A stretch of DNA of 28,326 nt from JBLNCE01 sp050260415 (GCA_050260415.1 JBLNCE010000115.1:1-28326); one strand, 5' to 3'; shown: positions 7,765-15,423, numbered from the stretch's first letter. Program-made: numbers and translations. The notes: generated from the letters alone by a model not told the origin.

Positions 7765-8394
7765 TCACTTCGTGCCGAAGAGGCGGTCGCCGGCGTCGCC
7801 GAGACCCGGCACGATATAGCCGTGATCGTTCAGACACTCATCAACCGCGGCGAGATAGATATCCACGTCGGGATGACGCTCGCGCACTCTTTCGATGCCT
7901 TCCGGCGCCCCGATCAAGCACATCAGCTTGATGAGATTTGCCCCGCGTTCCTTTAGAAAGTCGATGCCCGCGACCGCCGATCCCCCGGTGGCCAGCATCG
8001 GATCCACGAGGATAATCTCCCGGTCCGGAAGGTCGGAAGGAAGCTTACAATAATAAGCAACCGGCCTGAGCGTCTCAGGGTCGCGGTAGACGCCGATATG
8101 CCCGACCTTGGCCGTGGGGATCAAGTTTAGGATACCCGCGGTCATACCCAGACCGGCGCGAAGGATGGGGATTACCGCCACTTTCTTGCCTGAGACCACA
8201 CGCGCGCGCGCGCGGCGGACGGGAGTTTCGATCTCCACTTCCTCCGTGGGGAAGCTCCGCGTCACTTCGTAGGCGAGGAGCATGGCGATCTCCTCCACCA
8301 GTTCCCGGAATTCCTTGGGCCCGGTATGTTGGTCGCGGACCATGGTCAGTTTGTGCTGCACGAGCGGGTGGTCGATCACGTGGACTTGGGCCAA
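7765..8394 (-). CDS. upp: Uracil phosphoribosyltransferase
   Basis: This pyrimidine-salvage enzyme makes UMP from uracil and PRPP. The PRPP-binding loop is seen as VDPMLATGGSA, and the uracil-binding end as YIVPGLGDAGDRLFGTK. I choose the TTG at 8394, which has a GGGAGGG ribosome site 9 bases upstream and gives 209 residues, the standard length. The open frame continues to 8493 but runs through a hexamer repeat (encoding DPDPDSDPS) that is clearly non-coding. The gene lies between rpiB and the TagO-like gene; Bacillus has glyA between rpiB and upp, which is missing here. Confidence 0.96.
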   Translation of the reverse strand: MAQVHVIDHPLVQHKLTMVRDQHTGPKEFRELVEEIAMLLAYEVTRSFPTEEVEIETPVRRARARVVSGKKVAVIPILRAGLGMTAGILNLIPTAKVGHIGVYRDPETLRPVAYYCKLPSDLPDREIILVDPMLATGGSAVAGIDFLKERGANLIKLMCLIGAPEGIERVRERHPDVDIYLAAVDECLNDHGYIVPGLGDAGDRLFGTK

Positions 8395-8440
8395 GATACG
8401 TTTCCCTCCCTGATGAATGGTAACATATCCCAAAGATGGA

Positions 8441-8528
8441 TCGGAATCGGGATCGGGATCGAAGAACATAGAAAGATCCTCGTTCAGGCGCATCGATTCC
8501 GATCGCCATCCCGATTCCGACCCCGAGT
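8441..8528. repeat. Inverted hexamer repeats between rpiB and upp
   Basis: The left arm (about 8441-8464) repeats GGATCG-like hexamers; the right arm (about 8496-8528) repeats GATTCC-like hexamers. A perfect 13-base complement (8443-8455 with 8508-8520) would form a stem around a loop of about 50 bases. There is no T-run. A related array occurs between hydG and hydF. The role is unknown; it may block or buffer transcription or translation, or be a dispersed repeat. Confidence 0.7.
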
Positions 8529-8545
8529 GATGTGGGCACTAGGGG

Positions 8546-9004
8546 CTAGGGGTGAGGTGACCGGTACTTGTCCTCGATCGCCATGATCTTGGCCACCCGT
8601 TTGGCGTGGCGTTCGCCGAGGAACTCCGCACCGAGAAAGGCCGCCACCACCTCGAGCGCCAACCCTAAGCCCACCACCCGTTCGCCCAAGGCCAGCACGT
8701 TGGCGTCATTATGTTCCCGAGCCATCCGGGCCGAAAAGGTATCATGGCAGACAACCGCCCGTATCCCGGCCACCTTGTTGGCGGAGATCGCCATACCGAG
8801 TCCGGTGCCGCAGACGAGGATGCCTTGCTTGCACTCGCCCGCGCGCACCGCTTCGGCGACCAGGAGCGCCTGGTCAGGGTAGTCCGCGGATTGCGCGGCG
8901 TAGACGCCGAAATCATGGTAAGAAACACCCTTATCCGCCAGATATTCGCGGATGGCTTCCTTGAGTCGAAAACCCGCATGATCGGAAGCGATGGCTATTT
9001 GCAC
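8546..9004 (-). CDS. rpiB: Ribose-5-phosphate isomerase B
   Basis: This enzyme interconverts ribose-5-phosphate and ribulose-5-phosphate in the pentose-phosphate pathway. The sequence starts VQIAIASDHAGF with the conserved Asp-His pair, and has the active-site segment CGTGLGMAISANKVAGIRA carrying the catalytic Cys. I use the GTG at 9004, which has a GGGGGAG ribosome site 5 bases upstream and gives 152 residues, the normal size. Family members are easily confused with LacA/B, but the gene order with the YwlE-type phosphatase and upp supports RpiB. Confidence 0.95.
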   Translation of the reverse strand: MQIAIASDHAGFRLKEAIREYLADKGVSYHDFGVYAAQSADYPDQALLVAEAVRAGECKQGILVCGTGLGMAISANKVAGIRAVVCHDTFSARMAREHNDANVLALGERVVGLGLALEVVAAFLGAEFLGERHAKRVAKIMAIEDKYRSPHP

Positions 9005-9026
9005 AATTACTCCCCCAAAAAGCATT

Positions 9027-9091
9027 GCCTAATGCCTAATGCATTTTGCCTATTGCCACTTGCTTTCTGCCACTTGCCTTCCGCCTCTTGC
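9027..9091. repeat. Short degenerate heptamer tandem array between the phosphatase gene and rpiB
   Basis: About nine 7-base units in exact register, of the form GCCTNNT (for example GCCTAAT twice, then GCATTTT, GCCTATT, GCCACTT). The unit is the same kind as in the longer array at 12042-12167. It fills nearly the whole gap between two operon genes. There is no coding sense and no hairpin. Confidence 0.75.
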
Positions 9092-9096
9092 CCGGG

Positions 9097-9813
9097 TCAA
9101 ATTCCCTCCAGCGAGGTATGTATCTTTGCCACGACCTTGGTCAGCTCGTCTTTGATCTCCCGCGCGCAGACCTGATAAGCCTCGATGTCCTGGCCGTAGG
9201 GGTCGCTGATTTCGAGTCCCGCCAGACGGTGTTGGATCTTCTCGAGCTGTTTGCGCTCTTCCACGGTGGCCAGTTCCAGGCGATGTTCGATCCCGCGCAA
9301 TTCGCCGTCGATCTCCCGCATCTGGCGCATGAGTTCCTGGTTTCTCAGGCGCAATTCCTCGAATTTGGGCCCTTCTTGCTCGAGAAAACGGCGGCGGCGT
9401 TCCTCCAATTCATGCCGAAGCCGATCGGCCTCGGCGATCAGGTCTTCGATTTCCTTGATCCCCTCGGCGAATTCCCTGAGAGTGAAGACCTTTCCCTTCA
9501 TCGCCGGCACGAGCGCGAGCACGGAGCGCTTTTGGTCCAGCGTCATCGTCAAGATGAGATCCGCGTCACGGACTAATTCGGCGGTGAGCTTCTTGGACCG
9601 GTGCTTGGAAAGGTCGATTCCTTCCTGGTCCATGACCTTGATTGCCAGACTGGAGGCGGACTCGCCCGTCACCGCCCCTGTTCCCGCGGACAGGATCGTA
9701 ATCCGGGCAGCCTTTTCCCCCAGATCCTCGGTGAGCATCTTGCGCAGCAAAGCCTCTGCCATGGTGCTGCGGCAGGTGTTGCCCGTGCAAACGAATAGCA
9801 CCTTGCGAATCAT
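9097..9813 (-). CDS. Low-molecular-weight protein (arginine?) phosphatase with coiled-coil insertion
   Basis: The N-terminal part is a typical LMW phosphatase: the P-loop CTGNTCRS with nucleophile Cys9 and Arg15, and the general-acid motif DPYGQD at residues 204-209. The Thr in the P-loop (Thr13) is the residue that in Bacillus YwlE favours phosphoarginine, so a protein-arginine phosphatase role is plausible. The odd feature is length: 238 residues instead of about 150. Residues about 118-200 between FTLREFAEG and the acid motif are a highly charged heptad-like helix, a coiled coil inserted beside the active site. The ATG at 9813 has a GGGAGG ribosome site. It heads the rpiB-upp operon, as ywlE does. 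Confidence 0.88.
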   Translation of the reverse strand: MIRKVLFVCTGNTCRSTMAEALLRKMLTEDLGEKAARITILSAGTGAVTGESASSLAIKVMDQEGIDLSKHRSKKLTAELVRDADLILTMTLDQKRSVLALVPAMKGKVFTLREFAEGIKEIEDLIAEADRLRHELEERRRRFLEQEGPKFEELRLRNQELMRQMREIDGELRGIEHRLELATVEERKQLEKIQHRLAGLEISDPYGQDIEAYQVCAREIKDELTKVVAKIHTSLEGI

Positions 9814-10048
9814 GCAATGCCTCCCGCTCTTGGTCAAACCTGTATTCCACGCTGAGACCCAAATTCCTCTTTAGCCCGGCATCGAAAATACCTTGAAGAG
9901 CTGTGGTTTTGGCGCACGGACCACTCTACGGAGAAACCGCAGGCACAATGCCAGAGTCCGATAGACTTTCCGACTTTGGGCTAGAGGACTTTTGCTCGTA
10001 CCGATGCCGAGGAGGGACATAATAACTTTGGCATAAGGGGGATGAAGC

Positions 10049-10306
10049 TTGCGCTACGTACATCCTAAGATGAGACTCTCCGACGCGCAGGGTCGCCTGC
10101 GGGCCTGGCTGGCGCGGAGATCAGCTTGCCGGCCGGTCTTGTCTCCATATATCCTGGGGCGATTGGGCGGCGAGATGGCCCGCCGCATGGTCGAAGCGGC
10201 CCTAAGCTACCTGGCCGAGCTAGCGGTTGCGCAAGCGCATGCCTCGTTCGTCGAGGCCGCGCTCGGCAAGGGTGGATCGCTCACCGACACTAGGTCAAAA
10301 GCATAG
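10049..10306 (+). CDS. Small helical protein of unknown function
   Basis: I do not recognise this 85-residue product. It is Ala/Arg/Leu rich and looks fully helical, with a basic first half (residues 8-28) and an amphipathic segment ending in AELAVAQAHASFVEAAL. The start is a TTG at 10049 with AAGGGGG seven bases upstream. It runs divergently from the phosphatase gene and is followed 38 bases later by another unknown gene on the same strand, so the two may be co-transcribed. A CATAATA element at 10018-10024 could be a sporulation-type -10 box (CATNNTA) but has no good -35. Reality rests on the ribosome site and pairing only. Confidence 0.5.
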   Translation: MRYVHPKMRLSDAQGRLRAWLARRSACRPVLSPYILGRLGGEMARRMVEAALSYLAELAVAQAHASFVEAALGKGGSLTDTRSKA

Positions 10307-10344
10307 AATGAGGCGGGCATGATGAACCAACGGGGGTGATCTTC

Positions 10345-10788
10345 TTGCCGGAGAAAGCAACCACAATCTATCCCTACCCGGCCGTTCAGTATATCCCCAT
10401 TCTGACCACGACGATCATGGAAGGACACTGGACCCCGCCGCCCGGATTGAACCGGCCCGCTCTCATCATAGGCAAGAACGATCCCGAGTGGCGCGAAACC
10501 GTGCGGCGCGTGTACGCTCTGACCATGCCTCCTCTCACGCTTGGGAGCGGTGAAATCCTGGTGCTCGCCCTAAACTTGTCGCTTCTTGAACTTAAATATC
10601 GCGGCAATTTCGTCACGGTCCTCGCCAACCTGGCGCCCGGGCGCTACCAATTGCTCAGTTTGAACGAACGGATTTTCTACAAGGATCGGATCATATTCGA
10701 GGTCTATACCCAGGATGCCGCCAGAGTCTGCTGGCAACCCTGGGATAGGGTGCCCAAGCCGCAGTGGGGCCAAACCAGCCGGTATTAG
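10345..10788 (+). CDS. Protein of unknown function, 147 residues
   Basis: I do not recognise this protein. The start is a TTG at 10345, because GGGGGTGATC just upstream matches the anti-Shine-Dalgarno sequence at 9 of 10 bases, one of the best sites in the window; the GTG at 10336 lies inside that site. The N-terminus is Tyr/Pro rich (IYPYPAVQYIPIL, TPPPGL). The body (residues 50-125) alternates hydrophobic and charged residues like a small beta domain, and the C-terminus is Trp/Pro rich. No signal peptide or membrane helix is seen. Its stop overlaps the stop of the convergent glycosyltransferase by three bases. Confidence 0.7.
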   Translation: MPEKATTIYPYPAVQYIPILTTTIMEGHWTPPPGLNRPALIIGKNDPEWRETVRRVYALTMPPLTLGSGEILVLALNLSLLELKYRGNFVTVLANLAPGRYQLLSLNERIFYKDRIIFEVYTQDAARVCWQPWDRVPKPQWGQTSRY

Positions 10789-11792
10789 CCCGCCGTCCAG
10801 CCTCGTTTGCCGAGCGCGCACTCATAGCCGGCCAGAGTGGACCGGGCCGCTTGGCCCCAATTGTATTCTTCCCTTACCCGCCCGGCAAGACGCGAAGGAA
10901 CTTGGGCTTGGAGCGCGGCAAGCACGGCGCGCCTGATCCCGTCCGCATCATCCGGCCGGCAATACCATGCCTGATCGCCGAGATACTCGCGGGCGCTGCC
11001 CTCATCGGTGCTTACCACGCGGCAGCCGCAAGCCGCCGCCTCCAAAGAAGCCAGACCGGGTGTTTCATACCAGCTGACCAGAGCGTGCACCGGCGCTTCA
11101 TTGTACATGGTTGCCAGCGCCCTGCCACTGACTTCCGGCAAGAAGCTGACGCCGGGCCAGGCCGCCGCCCGGCAGAGCCGATAATACTCGAAGTCGTTCA
11201 CCGGCCCCACAATCCTGACCTTCAGACCCGTGGGCCTGAGCGCCTCCAGGAGACCCAACTGGTTCTTGCGGGCGCTGATCCGTGCCACGCAGAGCACATG
11301 GGGCTCCACGGCGCGCTTGGGGCGCGGCTGGAAAAGGGTAATGTCCACTCCGTTCGGAACCAAATGGTGCCGTGGCAGTGAACCGTATGCTCCGCGCAGG
11401 CATTCCAGTTCGGCCATGGCGTTTGGCAGGATCAGATCCACGCCGCCCAGAACCTCGCGCCGCAAAGCCTCGGTTTTTTCCCACCACGAGAGAAAATAGC
11501 CGGCCTTATCCCACCGTTCCAGGAATTTTCTCGGATCCCAGAAGATCGGGGAAAGGACGATCGGCTTGCGCGCGTCCCGAGCGGCTTCGAACGCGGCGCG
11601 GTTCGCCTCGACCGGCATCAGGTTGAAGAGATGAATCAGGTCATACGGCGCAAGATCGGGCAGAACATCGGTCTCGCTCAGATCCACGCGTACACCGAGT
11701 TCGCGGAGGGCGGCGGCGGTGGCCCTCGCCTGCACCGCATCCCCCGCCAGGATCCGGCCTGAACCCGGTCGAGCCTGCATCAAGACGCGCAT
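10785..11792 (-). CDS. Glycosyltransferase, GT4-like (GT-B fold)
   Basis: This 335-residue protein probably transfers a sugar from a nucleotide donor. Support comes from the C-terminal Rossmann half: the HLVPNGVDITLF segment (about residues 145-156), VARISARKNQLGLLEAL, and the donor-binding motif ETPGLASLEAAACGCRVVS with its two spaced Glu residues. The N-terminal acceptor half is variable, as is usual. The ATG at 11792 follows AAGGGG by eight bases. It ends convergently against the unknown plus-strand gene. Its substrate cannot be told; it is separated from the rest of the glycan cluster by the DUF3794 gene. Confidence 0.86.
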   Translation of the reverse strand: MRVLMQARPGSGRILAGDAVQARATAAALRELGVRVDLSETDVLPDLAPYDLIHLFNLMPVEANRAAFEAARDARKPIVLSPIFWDPRKFLERWDKAGYFLSWWEKTEALRREVLGGVDLILPNAMAELECLRGAYGSLPRHHLVPNGVDITLFQPRPKRAVEPHVLCVARISARKNQLGLLEALRPTGLKVRIVGPVNDFEYYRLCRAAAWPGVSFLPEVSGRALATMYNEAPVHALVSWYETPGLASLEAAACGCRVVSTDEGSAREYLGDQAWYCRPDDADGIRRAVLAALQAQVPSRLAGRVREEYNWGQAARSTLAGYECALGKRGWTAG

Positions 11793-12041
11793 GCGGGTCG
11801 CCCCTTTTTGTATGTGAAACGCTGTGAGACTCCATCAACCATAAAGGCGGACCGGAGTACTCTAATCTTATTCCCGGGATTGCCGCCATAGGCAAAGCTG
11901 ATGGCAGTGGACGAGGAGGGGCGCACGGGCCGCGCGCCCCTCCGGAGGCGCCATCCATTTCCGCCTCTGCCGATCGCCTTACGCCGCGCACGGAGGAAAG
12001 GCGTGGCAGGCCTCCCCACCTGCATAAGGGTGTAAACTATT
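11793..12041. other. Intergenic stretch with a strong GC-rich hairpin
   Basis: No gene is seen here. The clearest structure is a perfect 10-base inverted repeat (11915-11924 with 11934-11943, GGAGGGGCGC and its complement) around a 9-base loop. There is no T-run on either side, so it is not an intrinsic terminator. The bases next to 11792 hold the ribosome site of the glycosyltransferase and a TTGATG-17-ACATAC pair that is too weak to call a promoter. The remainder up to the heptamer array at 12042 shows nothing definite. Confidence 0.55.
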
Positions 12042-12167
12042 GCCTGTTGCCTCGTACCTCACGCCTCACGCCTCTTACCTCTTGCCTCATACCTCTTGCC
12101 TTACGCCTCTTGCCTTTTGCCTCTTGCCTCACGCCTCATGCCTCTTGCCTCATGCCTCTTGCCTGCC
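12042..12167. repeat. Exact-register tandem array of 18 heptamers
   Basis: Eighteen consecutive 7-base units (126 bases, no insertion or deletion) of consensus GCCTCTT, with variation mainly in the last two bases (TT, AC, AT, GT) and occasional A at position 1. It lies just beyond the terminator of the DUF3794 gene. There are no spacers, so it is not CRISPR. It resembles in kind the short tandemly repeated heptamers described in cyanobacteria, although the sequence differs. Function is unknown. Confidence 0.9.
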
Positions 12168-12168
12168 C

Positions 12169-12199
12169 AAAAAAAAGCCACCGAACTCTGTCGGCGGCT
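12169..12199 (-). terminator. Intrinsic terminator of the DUF3794 gene
   Basis: On the minus strand a 9-base stem (AGCCGCCGA with TCGGTGGCT, one G-T wobble) with a 6-base loop is followed by eight T. It sits about 24 bases after the stop at 12223 and shows that this gene ends its own transcript. Confidence 0.88.
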
Positions 12200-12222
12200 A
12201 AGAATGGCGCTTTGCTTCCAGC

Positions 12223-13482
12223 CTAGAAGTAATACGGTCCATATGGACTGACCACTGCTACCTGCAACTGCACGGTCTCGGTGACCTTCACGAAGAACTC
12301 CACGACCACTTTCTGCAAGAGAGTGACCGGGCTCAACAATTCGAAGATCACGGTCTCGATGATCGGTTCCACATGTACGTTCATACCCGGCCGCGCCCCG
12401 ATGATGTCGACGAAGGTACTGAACGGCACGTCTTCCGCCTGATGGAACTCGATGTTTTCCTCATTGATGAAGAAGATCTGCTTATGAATAAACCCCTGTA
12501 TGATTACCTTATCCTCGATAACCTCAGTGGTCAGGTCCACCACCTTGGCAACGATCTCCCTGATCTTTATGGCCGGCTGGTTCAGGGTGACCGTGCTCTC
12601 CGAGAGGATCTGAGTGGTGTTTTCACCGATGACTTCTTCCAGCTTGAGGAGTGCGCCTGGGCCCAGAGCCACGTTGATCTGCACGCTTTGCGTAACCTTG
12701 ACGAAGAACTCGATTACCACTTTTTGCTGGAGGAGGCACGGGTTCAGCAACAGGAAGTCAACGAATTCGACCGTGGGGATTACCTCGACATCCATGCCGG
12801 CCACGGCGCCCGGTATATCCACGAAGGTGCTGAACTCGATATCCTCTCCCTGATGGCGTTCGATGTTGTCCTCGCCGACAAAGAAGATCTGCTTGTGCAA
12901 GACACCCTGGATAATGACCTTGTTGTCGATGACGTCGGTCGTGATATCTTTGACGGAAGCCCTGATCTCAGTCACCTTGATCGCCGCGACAGCCAAGGTA
13001 ATCTGGTTCTCGATCAGTTCCTGCCTCGTATTCTCCCCGATTACCTGATCCAACCGAACCAAAGGACCGCTGCCTGTCAAGACGTTGATCTGCCTGGTCT
13101 CCGTCACTTTGACGAAGAGTTCCAAGACAACCTTCTGGTGGAGCAGGGTTGGGTTGATGAGGACGAAAGCCACATGCTCGATGCTGGGTTCGACCTCAAC
13201 ATTCAACCCGGGCTCGGCGCCGAAGACCTCCACAAACGTGCTGAAATTAAGGTCTTCGGACTGGTGATGCACGACATTGTCCTGACCCACAAAAAAGATT
13301 TGCTTGTGAACTACGCCCTGGATAACGACCTTTCCCGCAATGACCTCGGTGGTCAGGTTCTGGATGGCGGCGGTAATATTACGCACCTTGATCGCCGGCT
13401 GATTCAGAACTATGTTCGATTCCACCAGCACCTGGCGCGTGTTTTCACCGATCACCACCTCCGCCCTGACGAGCGGATCCAT
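12223..13482 (-). CDS. Three-repeat SipL-type (DUF3794/SPOCS) protein
   Basis: The 419-residue protein is three copies of one domain with a period of 137 residues (about 8-144, 145-281, 282-419). Each copy has IGENT near its start, then a VIQG..HKQIFF core, a second motif FSTFV(D/E) followed by GA..G(M/L), and a QKVV.E.FVKVTE strand. These are hallmarks of DUF3794 (SPOCS), found in spore coat-morphogenesis proteins such as SipL and in related endospore-former proteins. No signal peptide and no LysM domain are visible; the C-terminus is Tyr/Pro rich (SPYGPYYF). The ATG has a GGAGG site 7 bases away. It stands alone with its own terminator, between glycosyltransferase genes. A spore-surface or structural role is inferred. 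Confidence 0.88.
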   Translation of the reverse strand: MDPLVRAEVVIGENTRQVLVESNIVLNQPAIKVRNITAAIQNLTTEVIAGKVVIQGVVHKQIFFVGQDNVVHHQSEDLNFSTFVEVFGAEPGLNVEVEPSIEHVAFVLINPTLLHQKVVLELFVKVTETRQINVLTGSGPLVRLDQVIGENTRQELIENQITLAVAAIKVTEIRASVKDITTDVIDNKVIIQGVLHKQIFFVGEDNIERHQGEDIEFSTFVDIPGAVAGMDVEVIPTVEFVDFLLLNPCLLQQKVVIEFFVKVTQSVQINVALGPGALLKLEEVIGENTTQILSESTVTLNQPAIKIREIVAKVVDLTTEVIEDKVIIQGFIHKQIFFINEENIEFHQAEDVPFSTFVDIIGARPGMNVHVEPIIETVIFELLSPVTLLQKVVVEFFVKVTETVQLQVAVVSPYGPYYF

Positions 13483-13636
13483 ATAACTCCCTCCCTCTTA
13501 CCAACGGACGTTGCAACCCTGGCTCTGCCCTTGCCCATGGCCTGTGCGCCGGCCGCAAGGCCTCGCCCTGCGCCCTGCCTTCGTATTCTGGGATACTTCC
13601 GGCAAGCCGCCATTGGCTACTACAATATATGTGCTG

Positions 13637-14344
13637 CTATTGGGATGTGCTAATTGACCCCGGTTTTTCTTGGCAAGTGATCCCGATCATCAAGTCCGCA
13701 AGGCGGCCCACGTCCAGGGCGACGATTTTTTTCCGCCGGGCTAGGGCCACCGACAGCCAGGTGGCCGGTACGCCGGCAGCTACCAGGGCGACGTCGAACC
13801 GCTGATGCTCGGCAGCCGTCAATGCCGTGGCAATCTGCCCGAAATGGTCCACGAAGGCGCCGCCGACGACGCAGAGACCATAGAGGCGCTTGAGCGCTTC
13901 CGCCCAGGCTATCCAGCGCCGGTTGACCAGGAAGAGTCTCTTGCCGCGCAAGAGGGGGATGAGCAACCCATGGCCCTGAAGCGCGTAATTGATGCAGCAG
14001 TCGCAGAGACGGCGAGGGTGCAAACCCAAGTAGGCGAAAGCCGCCTCGGTCAGGGGGGCGAAGTTGGGCAGATCGCGCCGCGCGGCCACCCCGACGAAGT
14101 CCGCAAGCCTCACCGCGTCAGCCACGCGCGCTCTGGCCGTGAAGTCCGGCACCATGACGCCCGCTTCGCGCAGAAAGCCCTGGCTTGCCACATAGCTTAC
14201 GGAACAGACCGTACCCTGGGAGAGGGTCAAGGCTTCTCCATCCCCGATCCTGATCAAGGCGAGCGGTTTTCGTACTTGCAGTGCCCCCTGGATGTGCGCC
14301 GCGATGACGGGTGGGGGCAGGAATGCATTGGGGTCGATCTTCAC
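13637..14344 (-). CDS. GT-D fold (DUF1792-like) glycosyltransferase
   Basis: I place the start at the GTG at 14344, whose ribosome site GAGGAGTG lies seven bases upstream and which overlaps the preceding gene's stop as GTGA. This gives 235 residues; the longer open frame only shadows the neighbour. The motif ALIRIGDGEALTL (residues 29-41) is the acidic donor-site signature of the GT-D fold family, first described for streptococcal dGT1. The middle LADFVGVAARRDLPNFAPL and the end KKIVALDVGRLADLMIG fit that family too. It is coupled to the TuaH-like glycosyltransferase, so both probably extend the same glycan. Confidence 0.8.
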   Translation of the reverse strand: MKIDPNAFLPPPVIAAHIQGALQVRKPLALIRIGDGEALTLSQGTVCSVSYVASQGFLREAGVMVPDFTARARVADAVRLADFVGVAARRDLPNFAPLTEAAFAYLGLHPRRLCDCCINYALQGHGLLIPLLRGKRLFLVNRRWIAWAEALKRLYGLCVVGGAFVDHFGQIATALTAAEHQRFDVALVAAGVPATWLSVALARRKKIVALDVGRLADLMIGITCQEKPGSISTSQ

Positions 14345-15423
14345 GGTCTTGCACTCCTCTGTTTTGCCGAAACCAATACCCGGTGGATTTGCAGCGCCCT
14401 TGCCTCCCAACTGTTGCCGCGCGCCAACGCCTGGCGGGCCGCGATGGCCCCAGCGTCGCCGGCGGCAGCCAGGGCTTTGCGCAGGGCGGCGCCAAACTCG
14501 GCCGGAGTATCCGCCACCCTTATTTCCGCAAATTGCCGGACCTCGGGCAAAGGGGTGGACACCACCGGCTTGCCGGCCGCCAGGTACTCCCAGAGCTTGA
14601 TCGGATTGCACCCTTTCGTCATGGGGCTCACACGAAAAGGGATAATGGCCGCGTCGAAGCCGCGCAGATAGTTGGGCAGCAAGCGGTAGTCACGATGGCC
14701 CAGATAATGCAGGTTGGCGCCGGAGGGCAGATGTTCGCCGCCTGTGAAGAGGGGGCCGATGAAGACAAAGGACAGATCCTGATTGGCGGCCGCGGTCGCC
14801 TCGATCAACTCCCAATCCAGCCAATTGGCAAGCGCGCCGTGATAACCGATGACTGGCCGCGGTATGGCGGCCAGGTCACCCGGGATGGTTCCATCGCCCG
14901 CGCCGCGCGCGAAGTGGGCGTAGTCGGCGGCGTTCGGGCATAGATGCACGTTCGGATGCAACCTGCTGTGAGACTCATAGAGCGAGATGGAACTGGCGAA
15001 GATCACGTCGGCCCGCTCCCTGAGCAGCGCCACGCTGGCGGCCCAATGGGCGAACTCCTCCGCCGGCTCGTCGACCGCGTCAAAAACGACCAGCCCCGGT
15101 CCGTAACGGGATAACACATGCACGTGCGGCGGGTAGGAAATCCACAGGATCGGAGCGTTTCCAGCCGCGGGGCCCGGATCCCCGCCGGATACCAGATAGA
15201 GGTTCGCGGCCAGGCGGGCGATCCCCGGCCGCGGCTTGCGCCCGACCTCGGCATTGCAGAAAAAGACCCTGTATCCGAGCTTGGCCAGGGCTGTCATGAG
15301 CTGCTGCGGACGCTGATACAGATAATGCCAGTCAATGGTGGGGGGGTAGATAATGCTGGGCATGCGCGTCTGGGGCAATAATCTCGGGTCGATACGATTC
15401 TTGCTCCCTACCGGAGCTTGCAT
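14341..15423 (-). CDS. Glycosyltransferase, TuaH-like (GT-B fold)
   Basis: This 360-residue protein carries the N-terminal signature IDWHYLYQRPQQLM (residues 30-43), typical of TuaH-like transferases of teichuronic-acid and exopolysaccharide clusters. The C-terminal half has GYHGALANWLDWELI and the donor-binding stretch CNPIKLWEYLAAGKPVVST. The ATG at 15423 follows GGAGG by seven bases. It overlaps the GT-D gene by 4 bases and follows the GT2 gene by 76 bases. The transferred sugar is unknown. Confidence 0.86.
   Translation of the reverse strand: MQAPVGSKNRIDPRLLPQTRMPSIIYPPTIDWHYLYQRPQQLMTALAKLGYRVFFCNAEVGRKPRPGIARLAANLYLVSGGDPGPAAGNAPILWISYPPHVHVLSRYGPGLVVFDAVDEPAEEFAHWAASVALLRERADVIFASSISLYESHSRLHPNVHLCPNAADYAHFARGAGDGTIPGDLAAIPRPVIGYHGALANWLDWELIEATAAANQDLSFVFIGPLFTGGEHLPSGANLHYLGHRDYRLLPNYLRGFDAAIIPFRVSPMTKGCNPIKLWEYLAAGKPVVSTPLPEVRQFAEIRVADTPAEFGAALRKALAAAGDAGAIAARQALARGNSWEARALQIHRVLVSAKQRSARP

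Noticed and set aside
10018..10024. Sporulation sigma-F/G -10 box CATAATA before the small unknown gene
   Set aside because: The -10 fits CATNNTA, but the -35 position (CTCGTA) is poor; not listed as a promoter.
12042..12167. CRISPR array
   Set aside because: Units are 7 bases with no unique spacers and no cas genes nearby.
12373..13653. Long plus-strand open frame opposite the DUF3794 gene
   Set aside because: The minus-strand reading has a 137-residue domain repeat, ribosome site and terminator; the plus reading is only its complement.
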